From: Diplocarpon mali | Lineage: Eukaryota > Ascomycota > Leotiomycetes > Helotiales > Drepanopezizaceae | Assembly: GCA_024741835.1 (NCBI GenBank) | Contig: JAENRP010000189.1 | Coordinates: 17,308 to 81,307, forward strand | Direction: 5' to 3' | Length of the DNA stretch: 64,000 nt | Shown: one piece after another, positions 8,907 to 22,616 of the stretch | Position numbering within the stretch: position 1 is the first letter of the stretch | Layout: each line of letters starts with the position of its first letter | Position numbers and translations under genes: made by a program | The notes under the pieces: model-generated | Databases searched by the model: none | What the model was told of the DNA's origin: nothing | Seen by the model: only the letters and a program-made list of their open reading frames with translations

Positions 8907-11900
8907 CTTTATTTTTCCCGCTGCTACTACTAATACCTCGCATAGCGTTGGAGTTATCGTCGGATTGAGTGGGGCGTTCGGTGCAGCTTTCTCTGACATT
9001 GCGGAACAATGAATCTATGATACAGTACCAAGTCTTGACCCTTTTCTTTACGAGACATCGTCAAGGTAGCAAATTGTCTGGATATTTGTACACTTGTGTT
9101 TAATCCGGATCCGCCTGTTGGAACAACCATAACCATTAGCCTCGAAATCTATCCGATATGCCTCTACCTCATGGTAAACAGATATTGCACGAGTCCAGGG
9201 GCTTACGGGTAGCTACATTTGAAGCGCCAGCACAGCCAACCCTACCTAATACAGTCTTCCGGACCTTGACCGTTGATAGAAGAGCTCGGGAGTCGGTGAG
9301 CCTTCCTCACTTCATGCAACACGTGCATGCCAATTTTTTTGCGCCATATTTATCCCTTATTTGGTCTCAAAAATTTGCGGCAACTTCCTTCTAAGTCCGG
9401 CCTAACCCGTCTTAATTGTTAAGATTATGACTACGCTAGCGGGAAAAAAGCCCTTTGGATACTTGCCCCAATAATAAGAGACGCTAGTGATTACAAAACG
9501 GTGCAGACAAGGTGGTAATGTGCTGGACTAAACAAGACCTTTACTCCTCACTGTGCACTTTCGAATTGGTAGGTTTCCATCTCTGGAACTGATTAATCGC
9601 CAAGCAGGATTGGTTTTGCGGGTCTCTTTGCAGAGGAGGCTTGTCAGTTTCTGTGCAAAGCCGAAGGAGGGGTCCATAGCGTACCCTTGTACGTACAGGG
9701 CTGCAGTACTTTGGTATTGGGCATGCCTGTAATAACTACACGGGCTCATACCTTGCTGAAGATCACACTATCTAAATCTGATAAACTGATAGCGAGTTTC
9801 TTAAACTGCAGCTAGTCATTTCCTGATTAGGATTTCCTGGACGATGCAAAGAGCAGAGCCAGAATCGTGAGGATTTGAAGCGTGAATCTGAACTGAACAG
9901 GAAGAACAATTGTGACCCAGTGAGCACTAACTGGAGGCTCAAGTGTAGTCACGGCACGTGACTCTGAGAAAGGGGCTTGACTTGAAGTCTGGAAGTTCAC
10001 GCGCAAGGGTTGCAAACTCATGGCACATCCGTCAAGTTGATAACATGTATTGCTGTACATACATTTCAGGTGGTTTCATGTTTGCTGGCGCTATTCGAAT
10101 CGCTGAGACCGTGTCAGTTGCAAAAATGGGTTTGAGCTGGTGGGCCTGGTTGCAGTGGTCGCGCATGTACCTACGGAGGTAGTCCCTTTTTCCAGCGGGC
10201 TGCAAATGTTGACCTTTTGTTCCTGAAGGCAGATGATTATCTGCATTAGTTAAGTACCCTGTGTTGGGTACGCCCAACTTTACAACACGTTGAAAAGAGC
10301 GAGTACAATGGTGATCTTCTGCCCCCCTGTTTTTGACGTTCTAAACTTTTTTCCTTACAAGCAAATCATAACACGAGAAGAGTTCTGAAAGCTGCTATGC
10401 TAGGCTGCTTCTAGGAAAGATTGCACATATTGTTATCAAAACTGTACTATTAACATGGTGTTGAGGTCCTAATTCCCAGCCTACCCTATTGACTCGGAGT
10501 AAATGATAACAGCAGTACCATTTTAATAATTGTTGATAAGGATATTTGTCCTCAAGTATTCCCAATATTGCAAGCGCATACACGGCTAAGGCGCAAATTA
10601 TGAGCCACAACGAGGACAAGGATAGAGACGTTTAATCACTGTGTATGCAACTGTGTTTTGCACTACACAGTACTGTCTCGTGGCATATGGATCCCATCTC
10701 TGCCAACGATAAGTTGGCACTGATCCAATACTTCGTCTCAGCTACGCACTTGGATGTATGCTAACAGACTTAGACATTCTTAAGAAAACACGTTCTGGAT
10801 ATGGCGCTATTGATCAAGACGGTTGCAAGCTGAGACACAAGTAAGATAATACCGTGTGAAAGTATATTTAAACTTGCAAACCTGTTGGAACTCTCATGAA
10901 GCTGACAATAGAAGTTATGTGGTGTTTATTCAGCCTGCGACGAAGTCTACTTTGTAATACTGTCGCCTACGTGAGTAGTATATCCTGTTGCCAGGACATG
11001 ACATGTACAAAGAGATATTACCTATCACTGCACAATATTTTAACCCTCACCCACCATGCATTTACCACTTCGAAACCCCCCCCCACCAACCACCTTTCCC
11101 GGCGCGGGTCATAACCATTTCGGGATGATGAGGTATAGCTATAAGGTAAGGTAAGATACTCACGATTTTCTTTTACATAGTTTTTCGCAGAAATCATGGG
11201 TTAAATCCTGCTCGTGAATCTCCACTATCAAGGGCTACAACCACTCGGAGCATAATGGTATATTTAGGCATCCAAACAGCATTTTCAAGTTGAAAGTCCA
11301 AAGGCTGACTGGCTAATGTAAAGGCTGCCCAATTTTAGAAGTATCTTGGCTTTACGTTGTTCCTTTAGTTTGTGAGAATAAAAAGTAATCAATTAGTTAG
11401 AACATGTACATTTACAAGGGAGAATTCGTATTTCAATGATAATTGTTATTTTCTGAGTGATTGACTCCCCCTTGTGGTATGGTGTTGATCAGTGGGGGTT
11501 GGGATAGGCGAAACGAATAAATAAAAACCAGGAGTATACAGTTGAGCTTCTGCATACTGGGCCTTGCCGCGTGGGAAAGACAGCCAGCTACCAGTGCATT
11601 CGCTCGAGCATATACTCGCAATAGACTGCATCCAATTCTGACTGCAACGTAGCACAACATCGAGGACAAGGACAAGACAACAGAAGGCGAAGTTGTGCGA
11701 CCAATGTCAGGGCGTTGCTGTGGTCTATTGACACCTCAGTTTCTGCAATGTGGGGATCCCACGGCTGGCGAGTCATCGTATCCAAGCCAGAACCTGCGTC
11801 TGAACAGCTGTTGAATGGTGTTCTGCTCATCTGTTTGAATCCTCGCCTCTCCGCTCCCCCTCCTCCTCCCCGTGATCCTCCTCGACTTGCCACCCTTGTT

Positions 11901-12351
11901 CGGTGCGCAGGTCTGGGTTCGTCTGCTGCTCGTTAGATTTACGTGCGTCCAAGGGACTTGCTCTCTAGCCGCCGCCGTCACAGCTCATCCTCTGCAGCTT
12001 CAGCTTCAGCTTCGCTCTTGTGATCCAAGCTCGCCAGCGTCTCGATATTTAGATTCGTGTATTCGCCGCACCGCACTTGCAATCCCTCTGCAATTCGTCC
12101 CATCCACTCGGGCTGCACCTCGGCACACGGTACCGAGCCTCGTCTCCTTTGGCCGCAGTGGCACGGACCCCTACTATTCCACCCCGGCTCGAGCTCACTC
12201 TCCAAACGCAACCCTTCACCAAGCTAAGCAGGGGTTCTCGTCTACGGCCAGTCTTCCCGGCTCGATCTTGAGCTGCGTATCTTCGACCCGCCGCTCCCAA
12301 ATTCCCACTGCATTACGGCATCTCGTCGTCAAAATCCAGCTCTGCCAGACC
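8907..12351. other. Gene-poor region, no gene supported
   Basis: About 3.4 kb. Open frames are short and lack motifs or splice structure. A C-run is at 11078-11086. A 26-bp stretch near 10921-10946, containing CCTGCGACGAAGT, resembles the right arm of the inverted repeat at 50258-50277 with mostly transition differences. From 11872 to 12351 a frame continuous with STE23 stays open (see that gene). No tRNA was found by eye. Confidence 0.5.
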
Positions 12352-15300
12352 ATGCCCACCATGTCCCAACCGCAATCCCCGGTGACGCACGACAGTCCCT
12401 TGAGGGAGCACAGACATCGACCTGTCGAGAGGCTCACGGACAGTCTGGAGACCCCATCTCTCGATGACCGCAGCTATAGGGTTGTGCGTCTGCCAAACCA
12501 ACTCGAGGTGCTCCTCGTACATGATGCCGAAACCGACAAGGCCTCTGCCGCTATGGACGTCAATGTTGGCAACTTCAGCGACGAAGAAGAATTCCCGGGC
12601 ATGGCTCATGCTGTAGAGTAAGTTGCCCCTGCTCTCACCCTTTTGGAACTCAAAGCTAATATCATCTAGACATCTACTATTTATGGGGACCAAGAAGGTA
12701 CGGAGAGATAATCGTTTTAACTGGGTCTTGCAGAGGCTTCTCGTTTCCGTTTAGATCTACGGACTGCACCCCAGAGCAAGATGAATTCTCATCCAGGGCC
12801 ATACCTATTAGACTTGAACTTGCTGCAGTGATCAATTGCTAATGCTCCCATAGTACCCAGTGGAAAATGCCTACTCTCAATACCTATCCTCCCACTCCGG
12901 AAGCTCGAATGCTTACACTGGTGCTACATCTACCAACTACTACTTCGAAATTGCTGCAAAGAAGGGCGAAGATGATGCTGCTGATGACCAGTCACCTTTG
13001 TTTGGAGCTCTCGACAGATTTGCACAGTTCTTCATCGATCCCCTCTTTCTCTCCTCCACCCTGGACCGAGAGCTAAGAGCGGTTGATTCAGAGAACAAGA
13101 AGAATCTACAGAGCGATATCTGGCGGCTACATCAGTTGGAGAAATCGCTCTCAAATCCCAAACATCCATACTGCCACTTCTCGACCGGAAACTTTGAGGT
13201 CTTAAAGACACAGCCGGAGGCTCGAGGAATTGACGTTAGACAAAAGTTCATGGATTTTCATGCCAAGCACTACTCCGCGAATAGAATGAAACTGGTAATC
13301 TTGGGGAGAGAATCCTTGGACGTCTTGGAAGCATGGGCTGCCGACCTTTTTGCTGGAATTAGGAACATGGATTTGCCACAAAATCGCTGGGAGGACGAGG
13401 TGCCACTTGGAGAGAAGGATCTCTTGACTCAATGTTTCGCCAGGCCAGTCATGGACTCCAGACAGTTGGACCTTCAATTTCCGTTCATAGATGAAGAACT
13501 ACTTTTCGAGTCGCAACCGAGTCGTTATATCAGCCATTTAATTGGTCACGAGGGACCTGGAAGCATCATGTCTTTCGTTAAGTCCAAAGGATGGGCCAAT
13601 GGTCTCAGTGCAGGTACGTCAATCCAATGACATAAACGACAAGGGCGTGCGAACGATTGATCCCGACCAGCAATTCGGGAGTATGTAGCGCTTACAATTT
13701 CTATTGGGGCTGCATGATATTTACTTGGAGAGCTTCGGAGTTACTGACGGTACTTCGGCAGGTGTATACCCAGTCTGTCCTGGTACTCCAGGGATACTCA
13801 CCATTCAAGTTCGACTCACAGAGGAGGGGTTGAAGAATTACAAGGAGATTGTAAAGGTTATTTTCCAATACATATCTCTTTTGAAAGAGACACCACCTCA
13901 CCAATGGGTTTTTGAGGAGCAAAAGGGACTTGCAGAGGTAGATTTCAAGTTCAAGCAAAAGACGCCAGCCAGCCGGTTCACAAGTCAAATAGGCGCTGTT
14001 ATGCAGACACCGCTGCCCCGAGAATGGCTTCTTAGTGGATACAGCATGTAAGTTATCGTCCTAGGCTTGGCAAATCCCTGGCCGGCGAGTGGACAGCGAG
14101 CACATGTGGAAACGAAGACACTGATTTGGGTGTGTTAGGCTTCGGAAGTTTGACCCAGCGAGGATTCAAGAAGCGCTCGCATGCCTGAGACCAGATAACT
14201 TTCGGATGATGGTTGTGTCTCAAAATTACCCTGGAAGTGGAACTTGGAAGGAGAAAGAAAAGTGGTACGGGACCGAGTACACATACGAGAAGATACCTGC
14301 GGATTTCTTGTCAGAAGTCAAACTTGCCGCCGCCAGTACCTCTAAGAATCGGTTGACTGAACTGCACTTACCCCACGAGAACCAGTTTATCCCTACGAAG
14401 CTCGAGGTCGAGAAGAAAGAGGTCAAGGACCCCGCGATCTCGCCAAAGCTCATTAGAAACGAAGAGTTGGTACGGACGTGGTACAAAAAGGATGACCAGT
14501 TTTGGGTCCCCAAAGCCAACCTTTTTGTTAAACTCCGAAGCACGCTGCCCAACGACACGGCAGAGAACTGGCTGAAGTCTCGAATCTATACAGACTTGGT
14601 CCGAGATGCGTTGGAGGAGTATGCCTATGACGCGGAGCTTGCAGGGCTAGAATTTTCGATTTCCAACGCTTTGGGAATTGAGATTGCCGTTTGTGGCTAC
14701 AACGATAAGTTATCCGTGCTTCTGGAGAAGGTACTTTTTACTATGAGAGACCTCGAAGTCAAAGTAGATCGCTTCGAGATCATCAAAGAGCGGCTATCGC
14801 GAGGTCTCCAAAATTGGCATTTTCAACAACCATACAGCATGATTGGCGACTACACCACCTGGCTGAATACGGAGAAGATATTTCTCCAGGACGAAATCCT
14901 AGCAGAATTGCCCCATCTCACTGCAGCTGACGTCCAACAATTCTTTCCACATCTCTTGCGACAAGTGCATATCCAGACCTTCGTACATGGCAATCTTTAC
15001 AAAGAAGACGCGCTGAAGCTAAGCAAACTTGTTGAGACCACTCTGAAACCAAGAACTCTTCCTGAAATTCATTGGCCTATTGTTCGGCAATTGGTCTTTC
15101 CGCCGGGTGGCAACTTTGTCTACCATAAGACTCTGAGAGACCCAGCTAACGTCAATCACTGTATCGAGTATCTCTTGCTTATTGGAGACAAGTCTGTGCG
15201 CCCTTTGAGGGCCAAGACTTTGCTTCTCGACCAAATGACACACGAACCAGCTTTTGATAATCTGCGCACCAAAGAGCAGTTGGGATACGTTGTCTTCAGC

Positions 15301-15984
15301 GGCGCTCGTATCGCGGCAACAACTATCGGCTACCGATTCATCATACAGAGCGAGAAAACTCCAGAATATCTGGAATCCAGAATCGACTCTTTCCTGACTG
15401 GGTTCAAGGATACTCTCGAACAGATGACCGACAGTGATTTCGAGGGGCACAAGAGAAGTCTGATCACGAAGCGATTGGAAAAGTTGAAGAACTTGGACCA
15501 AGAATCCAATCGACTTTGGGCGCACATCGATAACGAGTGGTTTGATTTCGCACTCGGTAAATTTACCCTTTCTCCTGTCCTACGATTTGCTTTCCAGCAA
15601 TACTGATATCGTATTGCAGTTCACGAGGACGCCGCTCACGTCAGAACTCTCACTAAACCCGACATGATTGATTTCTATGACCGCTTCATTCTCCCGTCCT
15701 CGCCATTGAGATCGAAGCTTGCAGTCCACCTCAACGCCCAGACCCCAAGCTCTACTGATACCTCAACTGCTGCTGGGGTAATAGAGAAAAGCATGAAGGT
15801 TCTAGGTCTCGACAAGAATTCCGAGGACCAAGGAGAGACCGCCAAAGCGACACCACAAGGCAACGGCACGACTCCATATGTCATCACCGATGTCCGAGAA
15901 TTCAAGTCAAAGCTACAACTTAGCGCCGGCGCTCGACCTGTAAAGCACCTTACTGAGTTCGAGGAGCTGGATGCGAAATTGTGA
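12352..15984 (+). CDS. STE23: Insulysin-type M16 zinc metalloprotease (STE23/IDE)
   Basis: Degrades small peptides. In yeast Ste23 it also performs an N-terminal cleavage of a-factor. Six exons, 12352-12617, 12670-12697, 12854-13613, 13762-14047, 14139-15556 and 15620-15984, encode 1040 aa, the family length. The inverted zinc motif HxxEH is HAVEH (H86, E89, H90), split by intron 1 and followed by LLFMGTKKYPVEN. The third-ligand region AVDSENKKN follows. All four M16 repeats are present, and the substrate-clamping C-terminal half has LRTKEQLGYVVFSG and a typical ending. Exon 2 is only 28 nt. A second in-frame ATG lies three codons downstream at 12361. Upstream the frame is open for 160 further codons from 11872, Arg/Ser/Ala-rich with few acidic residues, so a longer mitochondrial form is possible. 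Confidence 0.95.
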
Positions 15985-17362
15985 AGTTGTACTCAGTGAA
16001 CTATTACATTATACTCAATTTTGGTATTTTTGGGTTTCGTCAAAAGCGGTGTGGTTGGCATAGACCAGAGCGTGTCGCGATGACACACCATAACTTATTT
16101 ACACTTACACTGAGGGCTCATTGCTGGAGTCGGTGTCGGCTTTGACTTTGGTCTCCCATTGGTCGCGTCAGAATTCTAGGTGCTGTGACGGGATTTGTAG
16201 ATATCTAATTGTCAAGTACCTTTTCGATCACTTTTTCCTTAAATGCAGTATGGTCTAGGGAGATTTTCCTCGCTTTTACAACTAAGAACATAGATGTGAC
16301 TACATGTTAGACCATGCCGCCGCTACCGACAAGCGAGGCAGAGAGCAGCTACTCACTGCGAAGCGGAAACTCTTGAAGGTGATGAAAAGGTTGTCGTAAT
16401 TCTTGGACCTACATCATCAGCTACGTGCTGGTCTTTTTTCTTTTTTTATTGAACAAAGAGAGAGACAGAGAATAAGAAAAATTATACTAGAGAGGCGAAT
16501 AACTTCAAAGCCCTAGGGGTCTATTTTAGGGCACTTCCGTCACGAGGCTCGTCACAGGGGATCACTGACCGGCTACAGCCCTCATCTCAAGTTCTGATTG
16601 GTTCTAAACACGGCAATATGACCAGGAGCATTGGAGAGGGTACATCGTCGTAGAATATGGGAAACTTGAGTATGGGCCTGTACTCGTCCGCCGCTGATTC
16701 GACAAAATTGCCACACCATCTCAGGCTTCGTGCTTTATAGATTTAGGGATATCAGAAGAGCCAAGAAGGGACTGTTTCAATGCACTGTACTCTGTGGCCT
16801 TGCGAGAGAAACGAATTGCAGGGTCGGACGATCTAGGAAATAGGTGGCCCAGGACATGTAGTCTGAATGAGATAGAGTCGTGCTTGACGAATGAGTTTAA
16901 AGTTTGCTTGTGGGAATGAGAAATACTTGGGATAGATTGGGGCGAGGCATATGCTCGAAAGGTGCTCATCGACCTGGAGATGCTCCACTTAATAGACAAC
17001 AGGCCATGGCACCCTCACAAGAGTCCAAATATCTTAGTCGAAGTATTGCTTTCTCCTTTAGTGCGGTATCTCTTATTAGGAAGCACGACTTCCCGCACTG
17101 CATCTGATAGTCATTCACCTCATCTTTGCAGACGCTCCCAAATCCTCCGCACATGTTTGGTGCAATTCCATGAGTCGTAACTCTTTTTGTGGTTTCGTGG
17201 AAAAGCCCAGGCCAAGTCAGCCAGATGAACAGCGCGCCGGCTTGCAAAGGCATTTATATATTATAATCATCACCTTCACAGCCACTCCCAACGCCAACCC
17301 TAATTCAACCAGAGACCTTTCTCAGCCCAGAGACGGTGACACCAAGACAAAATATTTTTTGC
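15985..17362. other. Convergent intergenic region
   Basis: About 1.4 kb between the 3' ends of STE23 and the UBP12 gene. It has a T-rich tract near 16434-16450 and an A/G-rich tract near 16455-16485. Short frames (such as 16721-16999 minus and 16966-17253 minus) carry no recognisable motif. Confidence 0.5.
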
Positions 17363-20300
17363 TCAATGGTAATCCACCTTCGACTCGTCATTGTCCGAAA
17401 TGTGAATTTCGGTGACCGGCTCCTCGACCTCAAAGCGCTCAGCTTCGGCTGAAGCTGAGTAACCAAGTTTTGGGCCGTAACTAGTTTCGAACAAATCTTG
17501 CTGGAGGGCAATATGGCTGGCTTGACCTATCTCATCAAGGTCCGGGACAGGACTTGCATCGACATATTCTTCACCGTTGGAGTCCTCAGCAGGTGTATCC
17601 GCGAAATCGGCTTTTCGTCTTTCAATCGATCCAGCACTGGCAGAGGAGTTGTTTTCGACGATGTCACTAGCAGCGTCGAAATCCTTGTCGCCAGGCAAGT
17701 TGTCAAAATTCCACTTTTCTTTGGCATCGTAGCCCAATTCAACGCCTTCGTCGTCTTCGATACTGCGTCTCAATCCAAGTTTGGGGGCTAAATACTCAGG
17801 GGGCCCGTCAAGATCCGACTGATTTATTGTCGTCGTCTCCTCGCCACGGGAACCATGATTTAGTTGATGGCGAGCTGCTCCTGCTCCTGTCAAAGCGCTC
17901 GACGACCCACGTGGGGAGGAGTTTCCGACGAGGCCCTTGCCTTCCCCCGACTCGATTATCTCATCGTCAGAAGCTTGACCTTGGGAGGGATTTTCGTATT
18001 CATGTATGATCTGCTTGAATTCTGGACCTCCTAGTGGATCATCTGATCGTCGTCGATAAAAGAGTAAGTAGGCACTTGAGGAAACAACTCTTGATACATC
18101 CTTGAGCTTGGAAACGGATTGATCTATGGAAGTTTAGTATCAATCACACCATCGGTGCTTCATAAAAGTGTGCTCACCATTGTACTCATACCACTCTTTG
18201 TCGAAGAAGTTCTTCGCAAAAGCAGTGTAATGACCGCCACCAAGTCCACCCCAGTGGTCATCAACGGCAAAGAGATCATAGATCTCTTGCTTCCCATCTT
18301 CGGTCTCGATAACCCTTGAGCTAAGATCCAGATTCTCGATAGGGAAATCAACCAGAACATCCAGCTTATCGCGGCGATATTGACTGGAGCTGAATCGCTT
18401 CAGATGCATTATAAGAATGTCTGGAGTCTTCCATAGCTCAAACTTCTTGCTTGCACGTTGATGCTTCTTGCATCGCGGACAGTACCAAGTGTCTGCTTCA
18501 GACAGAATCTCTTCCTTCCCAAATTCATTGAGACAATCATCCAGGCTGATACCGTTCTTTTTTCGCTGCGCACGTGAAGCTTTGAGTGCTTCGAGTTCTG
18601 GGTCATGTATCGTAGGAACTGTGAGCCATGTTGGCATACCCCGAAATTGGTCATCGGGTCCATCTCCAGTGAACATCGCCTCCCATGCATTATTATGCCA
18701 ATCAACGACAAGGCCCTCACCGGGGCGAACCAGGGGACCGTCATCGGCAGCATCTTCGTCGTCAGAAGAATGGCTATCCTGCCGGAACTTCTGTGCTTGA
18801 TGTTTGCCCTTTCTCGAGTAAGTTTTTGGTGCACGATTGCGACGCTTATTTTGACCTACTCTGACCGCAGGCTTAAGTCCAGCGGATCGAACAGGCAGGA
18901 CCTGGTTTTATAGTCAGATTACTTTCATCGTGCATAAAACGCTGTTGGCGATGGTTTGGTACGGCCGAATCAATAGCAGCATTATACAAATGCTATCAAC
19001 TTACTTTAGGTTTTCTGGGGGCATCCTCCTCGCTTTCCTCGCTCTCGCCATTTATTTGTGACGCCCCGACAGGAGTACCTTTCACTTCATTGTCTCCGGC
19101 GCTCTCGGAGCCTTCACGGCTGCCTACCGCCTTGTAGCCATTGATCGGGACGCAATCTTCTTTTGTCGGATTGCGGGAACTGATTCTCGGGTAAGACTTC
19201 TGTTCGTTCACAGTATCCCAGCCCGAACTGATCATTTCCTTGGACGATCCAAAGTAACCAATTTCGAACATATTTTGCAACGAGGGATTGAGCTGATAAT
19301 TGGGGTTGACGAATTTAGGTCGGCGACTGTTGAATCTCCCGGCTAGAGTAGCAGCTTCAGCAGGGTCTTTCATAGTCACGTCCACGATCTCGTCTTCCCC
19401 ATCGATGGAATTTGCCACCACTTTACTTCCTCCTGAGGATTCGGCATCAGAGCCAGTGGTGAGGACCATGTCTGTGTCGACACTGTCAGAAACGCTGGTG
19501 GTGGCCTCTTCATCCTCGAGAAGCTCGCTAGATGTCGTGAATGTCGCTACCTTCTCTAGAATCTTTCGCCTGACCATATCGTCACTCCGAGCCTAAAAGC
19601 TGAATGTTAGTAATTGCAGGGCGGCTGCCAATACATGGTTCCATACCTCAACTGGGGTGAGCATTATAAAATGAGGTGCGGAGACTAGGTCCCAAGCCTT
19701 GTTATTATATCGACTGCTATTGTTGTTGGCAGGACGACGATGAAATACAGGCACCAGCATACGCTCCGCGACAGGATCGTCCCATCCGGGAACTTCATCC
19801 TCTCCAGAATCGTTATTCGAGCCGTAGGACAACTTATTCTTTTGCTTTCTTGCCTTGCGTGGAGGGGGCCAGTTCGTTGGCTTGGCTTCAAGCTCATAGA
19901 CCGCAATGTGGTCACTCTGGTTGATTTCCTCTGAGGCTACTTGAGAGTCCTTGAAAATCTTGTAGAACTTGCATTTGAACTCCTCGCAAGCGAACAGGCG
20001 TTCAGCCGGCACGCCGACGCGCTTAGAGATGAAATCCTTCATGGCACCAATGCTTGCGTTTTTGTCAATGTCGACAGTGATCATGACGGGCTTGTCGTTC
20101 AAGGGGAAGTAATACACTTGGTGGCCCCAAGCATTTTCGATCGGTAGTTGAAGCGTCAAATTGTTAAAGGGGTCGAATGTGATGCTAACCTTATCACATT
20201 TGGGGCAGACCAAGGTAGACTTGTACATGCCAGTAAAGAGATCGGCGATTACAGAGTCGTCACGTTGCTTCGTGATATCCCATACCTTTGAGGCCAGTTC

Positions 20301-22616
20301 TCGGATCGCTTTAGGGTCATTGACCATTTCATCTGTTGAGTCGGGCTTTTCGATGTAAGGCTTCTTCTTCACACGGCTCAGATCCTCTTGAAGCCCGTCC
20401 AGGAGAAAACCAAGGAATTCCTGAGAGTCCTGTTGGCCATAACCAGAGAAAGACGGTGCAAACTTTCCAATGGTATTCTTGAAATTCCGAGGAGCAACCG
20501 AGCTCGGTACAGGCTCCTTGTAGATCTCATCTAGTAATCTTCCATATGCAATGGCCACTTCGCCGTTGTTTCCTAACGGATTATCGTAGTTCAGTTCCTC
20601 CGTAGCACGGCCTATCAAGAAGTATTTGGTCAACTCTTCCACACTGCGAACACACTGTAATGCAGAGTTCATGTAACAGGTGTTTCCGAGATTGGTCAGA
20701 CCGACAGTTCCAGCAGTCTTTCCCGACTTATGGGTTCTTCCTCGAGTCATTGGGCCCGATGGTGCGGGAGAATTACGGCCACTGTTTGACTGACTGTTAG
20801 ACCCAATATAGCTCGAATTGCTGGTACGAGCGAGACCGCCGGAACTTCCCTTCACGCTCTTGGGAACATAATTCGAGACGAAGTTATCACCATTGATATG
20901 CTCATCTAAAACGATGGTCTGATCAGCTGCGAGGCCAGCCATGGCAAGATTCATGCTGCCGTTGTATTTGACATTTACTGAGACGTCGGGAACCTCGAGA
21001 ACCTCTCTTCGCGATCTGTCAAGTCGTACGAAGGCTGGAACATCGAGGAAGAGTTTGCTCCAAGAGTCCTGAGGGGCACGTGGCCCTGGACTCACCGAAG
21101 TTGCAGCAGCACCATCAGCAGGGGAGCCAGGCCTCGACGCTGGAGGCGACGCTGTGTTTGAGACATCAACGACTGGATTCCCTGTCTGTCGCAATCTTGG
21201 AACTCTCCATATACGAACTTTCTTCAAAACGTCTACTCCTGCCTTTCTCTTTATTCTCTCCAGGAAGTCGCGATAAGTTGTGGATGTGCTTAGTACGTAA
21301 ACTGGGGCGTCAGGATTCTCAGCCTTAAGCTTTTGGGAGATGCTTATCCCAGTGCCCTCTCCATACAGCCGATGGACGGTGAACACAGGAGGGTTGAGTT
21401 CATATTGAACATTCGGGACAGCATCTTTTGGACTTGTATTGTGGGCGGTCCGCGTGATGGGGCTAGAACCTGGCATGATACCATACCATGCTAGGACTAA
21501 TTCCCAAGCAGCGTCGTCGAAGAGGGTAAAGTTGTCGAATCCCATTCCAGGCTTAAGCTGTACGAACGTGTTGCCATCGCTATCTTTAAGGACTTGCTGA
21601 ACGATGTCCGAGTTGTCAATAGGTCCGATTTCACCTTCTGGCTCATCTTTGCTCTTTCTCCTAGCCTCAGAGCCCCGATCGGTCACACGCTTCAGCCATC
21701 GATTTGATACCAGGTATGCTGTTTGTCCATCCTCCAGTTGCTTTTCCTGTGCGGCGGTAACGAAAGAAGTGATGGTCGTGATTTGTGAGTCGATTGGGGG
21801 TATTTCTGAGGTGAGTAGTGAGCGAAAATCTCCGGATCAAGCAGTACAAAATGTACAAGCCTTACCTGTGCTTTTGCGAGGTGAAACCTGCTCTTGCTCT
21901 TCGGCCACTTCAGCAACTCCATCAGCTTCAAAACCGTTTGCCAGCATATCAACCGATTTCTCTCTTGTATGGGAAGAAGCCAAGGGCCCTTCAGAAGCAT
22001 CTGCTGGATCCGGCGGCGATACCGGAATCATATCAACATCATCCTTCTGGCTTGAGGACCCATCAGCCCCAAGGTCTGATGCTCGTCTTTTTAAAGGCGA
22101 TGAAGATCGTTGCGACAGGTCAGAGGCACCACCCATCATTGGTCTATGTGAGAAGTGTTTAATCGGAGACTGGGCTCTTGAATCGTTTGGTGCGAGAGAG
22201 GTGCGGTCCGAGCCTGACGTATCAGCAGCCCTCTCGCCCTCCAGCGATAGACTGGCGTAGGCTGCGCTTGGGGAACTCGCCGCGGAGGAGGTGCAGTCGA
22301 CGGTCCCTAGTGAGGTGGAGTTTTGTAAGTGTGAGGGTATGTGAGGAGGGAGGCCTGCATCAGTTGGGGGAATGTCAAATCGGGGCAGGTCGTTAGCGGA
22401 GTCTGTCCCTTCAACGCTATTCAGTGGGAAATCAGGGTTATTTTCCGAGCCCTGGCTCTGGGAGGTCTGCGGCGACAGCTTTCTCTTCTTTGTTGAAGAC
22501 GTCTTGTCGACGAGCTGCCTGTGCAGCTCTGGAAACAGGGAAAGCAAAAGGTAGGGAAGGACTGGAAGGTTCCTGAGCCGGAGGTGCAAGGCTGCGCGGG
22601 ACCAGACGGACGGCAC
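17363..22616 (-). CDS. UBP12: Ubiquitin-specific protease, UBP12/USP15 type
   Basis: A cysteine deubiquitinase. Exons in gene order are about 22616-21866 (start unresolved), 21805-19647, 19592-19005, 18901-18178 and 18123-17363; all junctions keep frame. Order: Ser/Pro-rich disordered N-terminus with KKRKLSP (nuclear signal-like), a DUSP domain (LEDGQTAYLVSNRWLKRV), a ubiquitin-like segment (SISQKLKAEN), then the split catalytic domain. The Cys box GLTNLGNTCYMNSALQC is at about 20690-20640, followed by GYGQQDSQEFLGFLLDG. A zinc-finger pair is CPKCDK..CPRCKKHQ, and the His box GGLGGGHYTAFAKN is at about 18245-18200. The acidic C-terminal tail is disordered. The first exon frame meets a TAG just upstream of 22616 with no ATG, so the true start must lie in an upstream exon not identified. 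Without that exon the length is about 1,630 aa. Confidence 0.9.

Noticed and set aside
13614..13761. A mini-exon inside STE23 intron 3 suggested by an internal CCAG/GTATG pair
   Set aside because: Direct joining of 13613 to 13762 already gives the conserved SAG-VYPVCPGTPGI junction.
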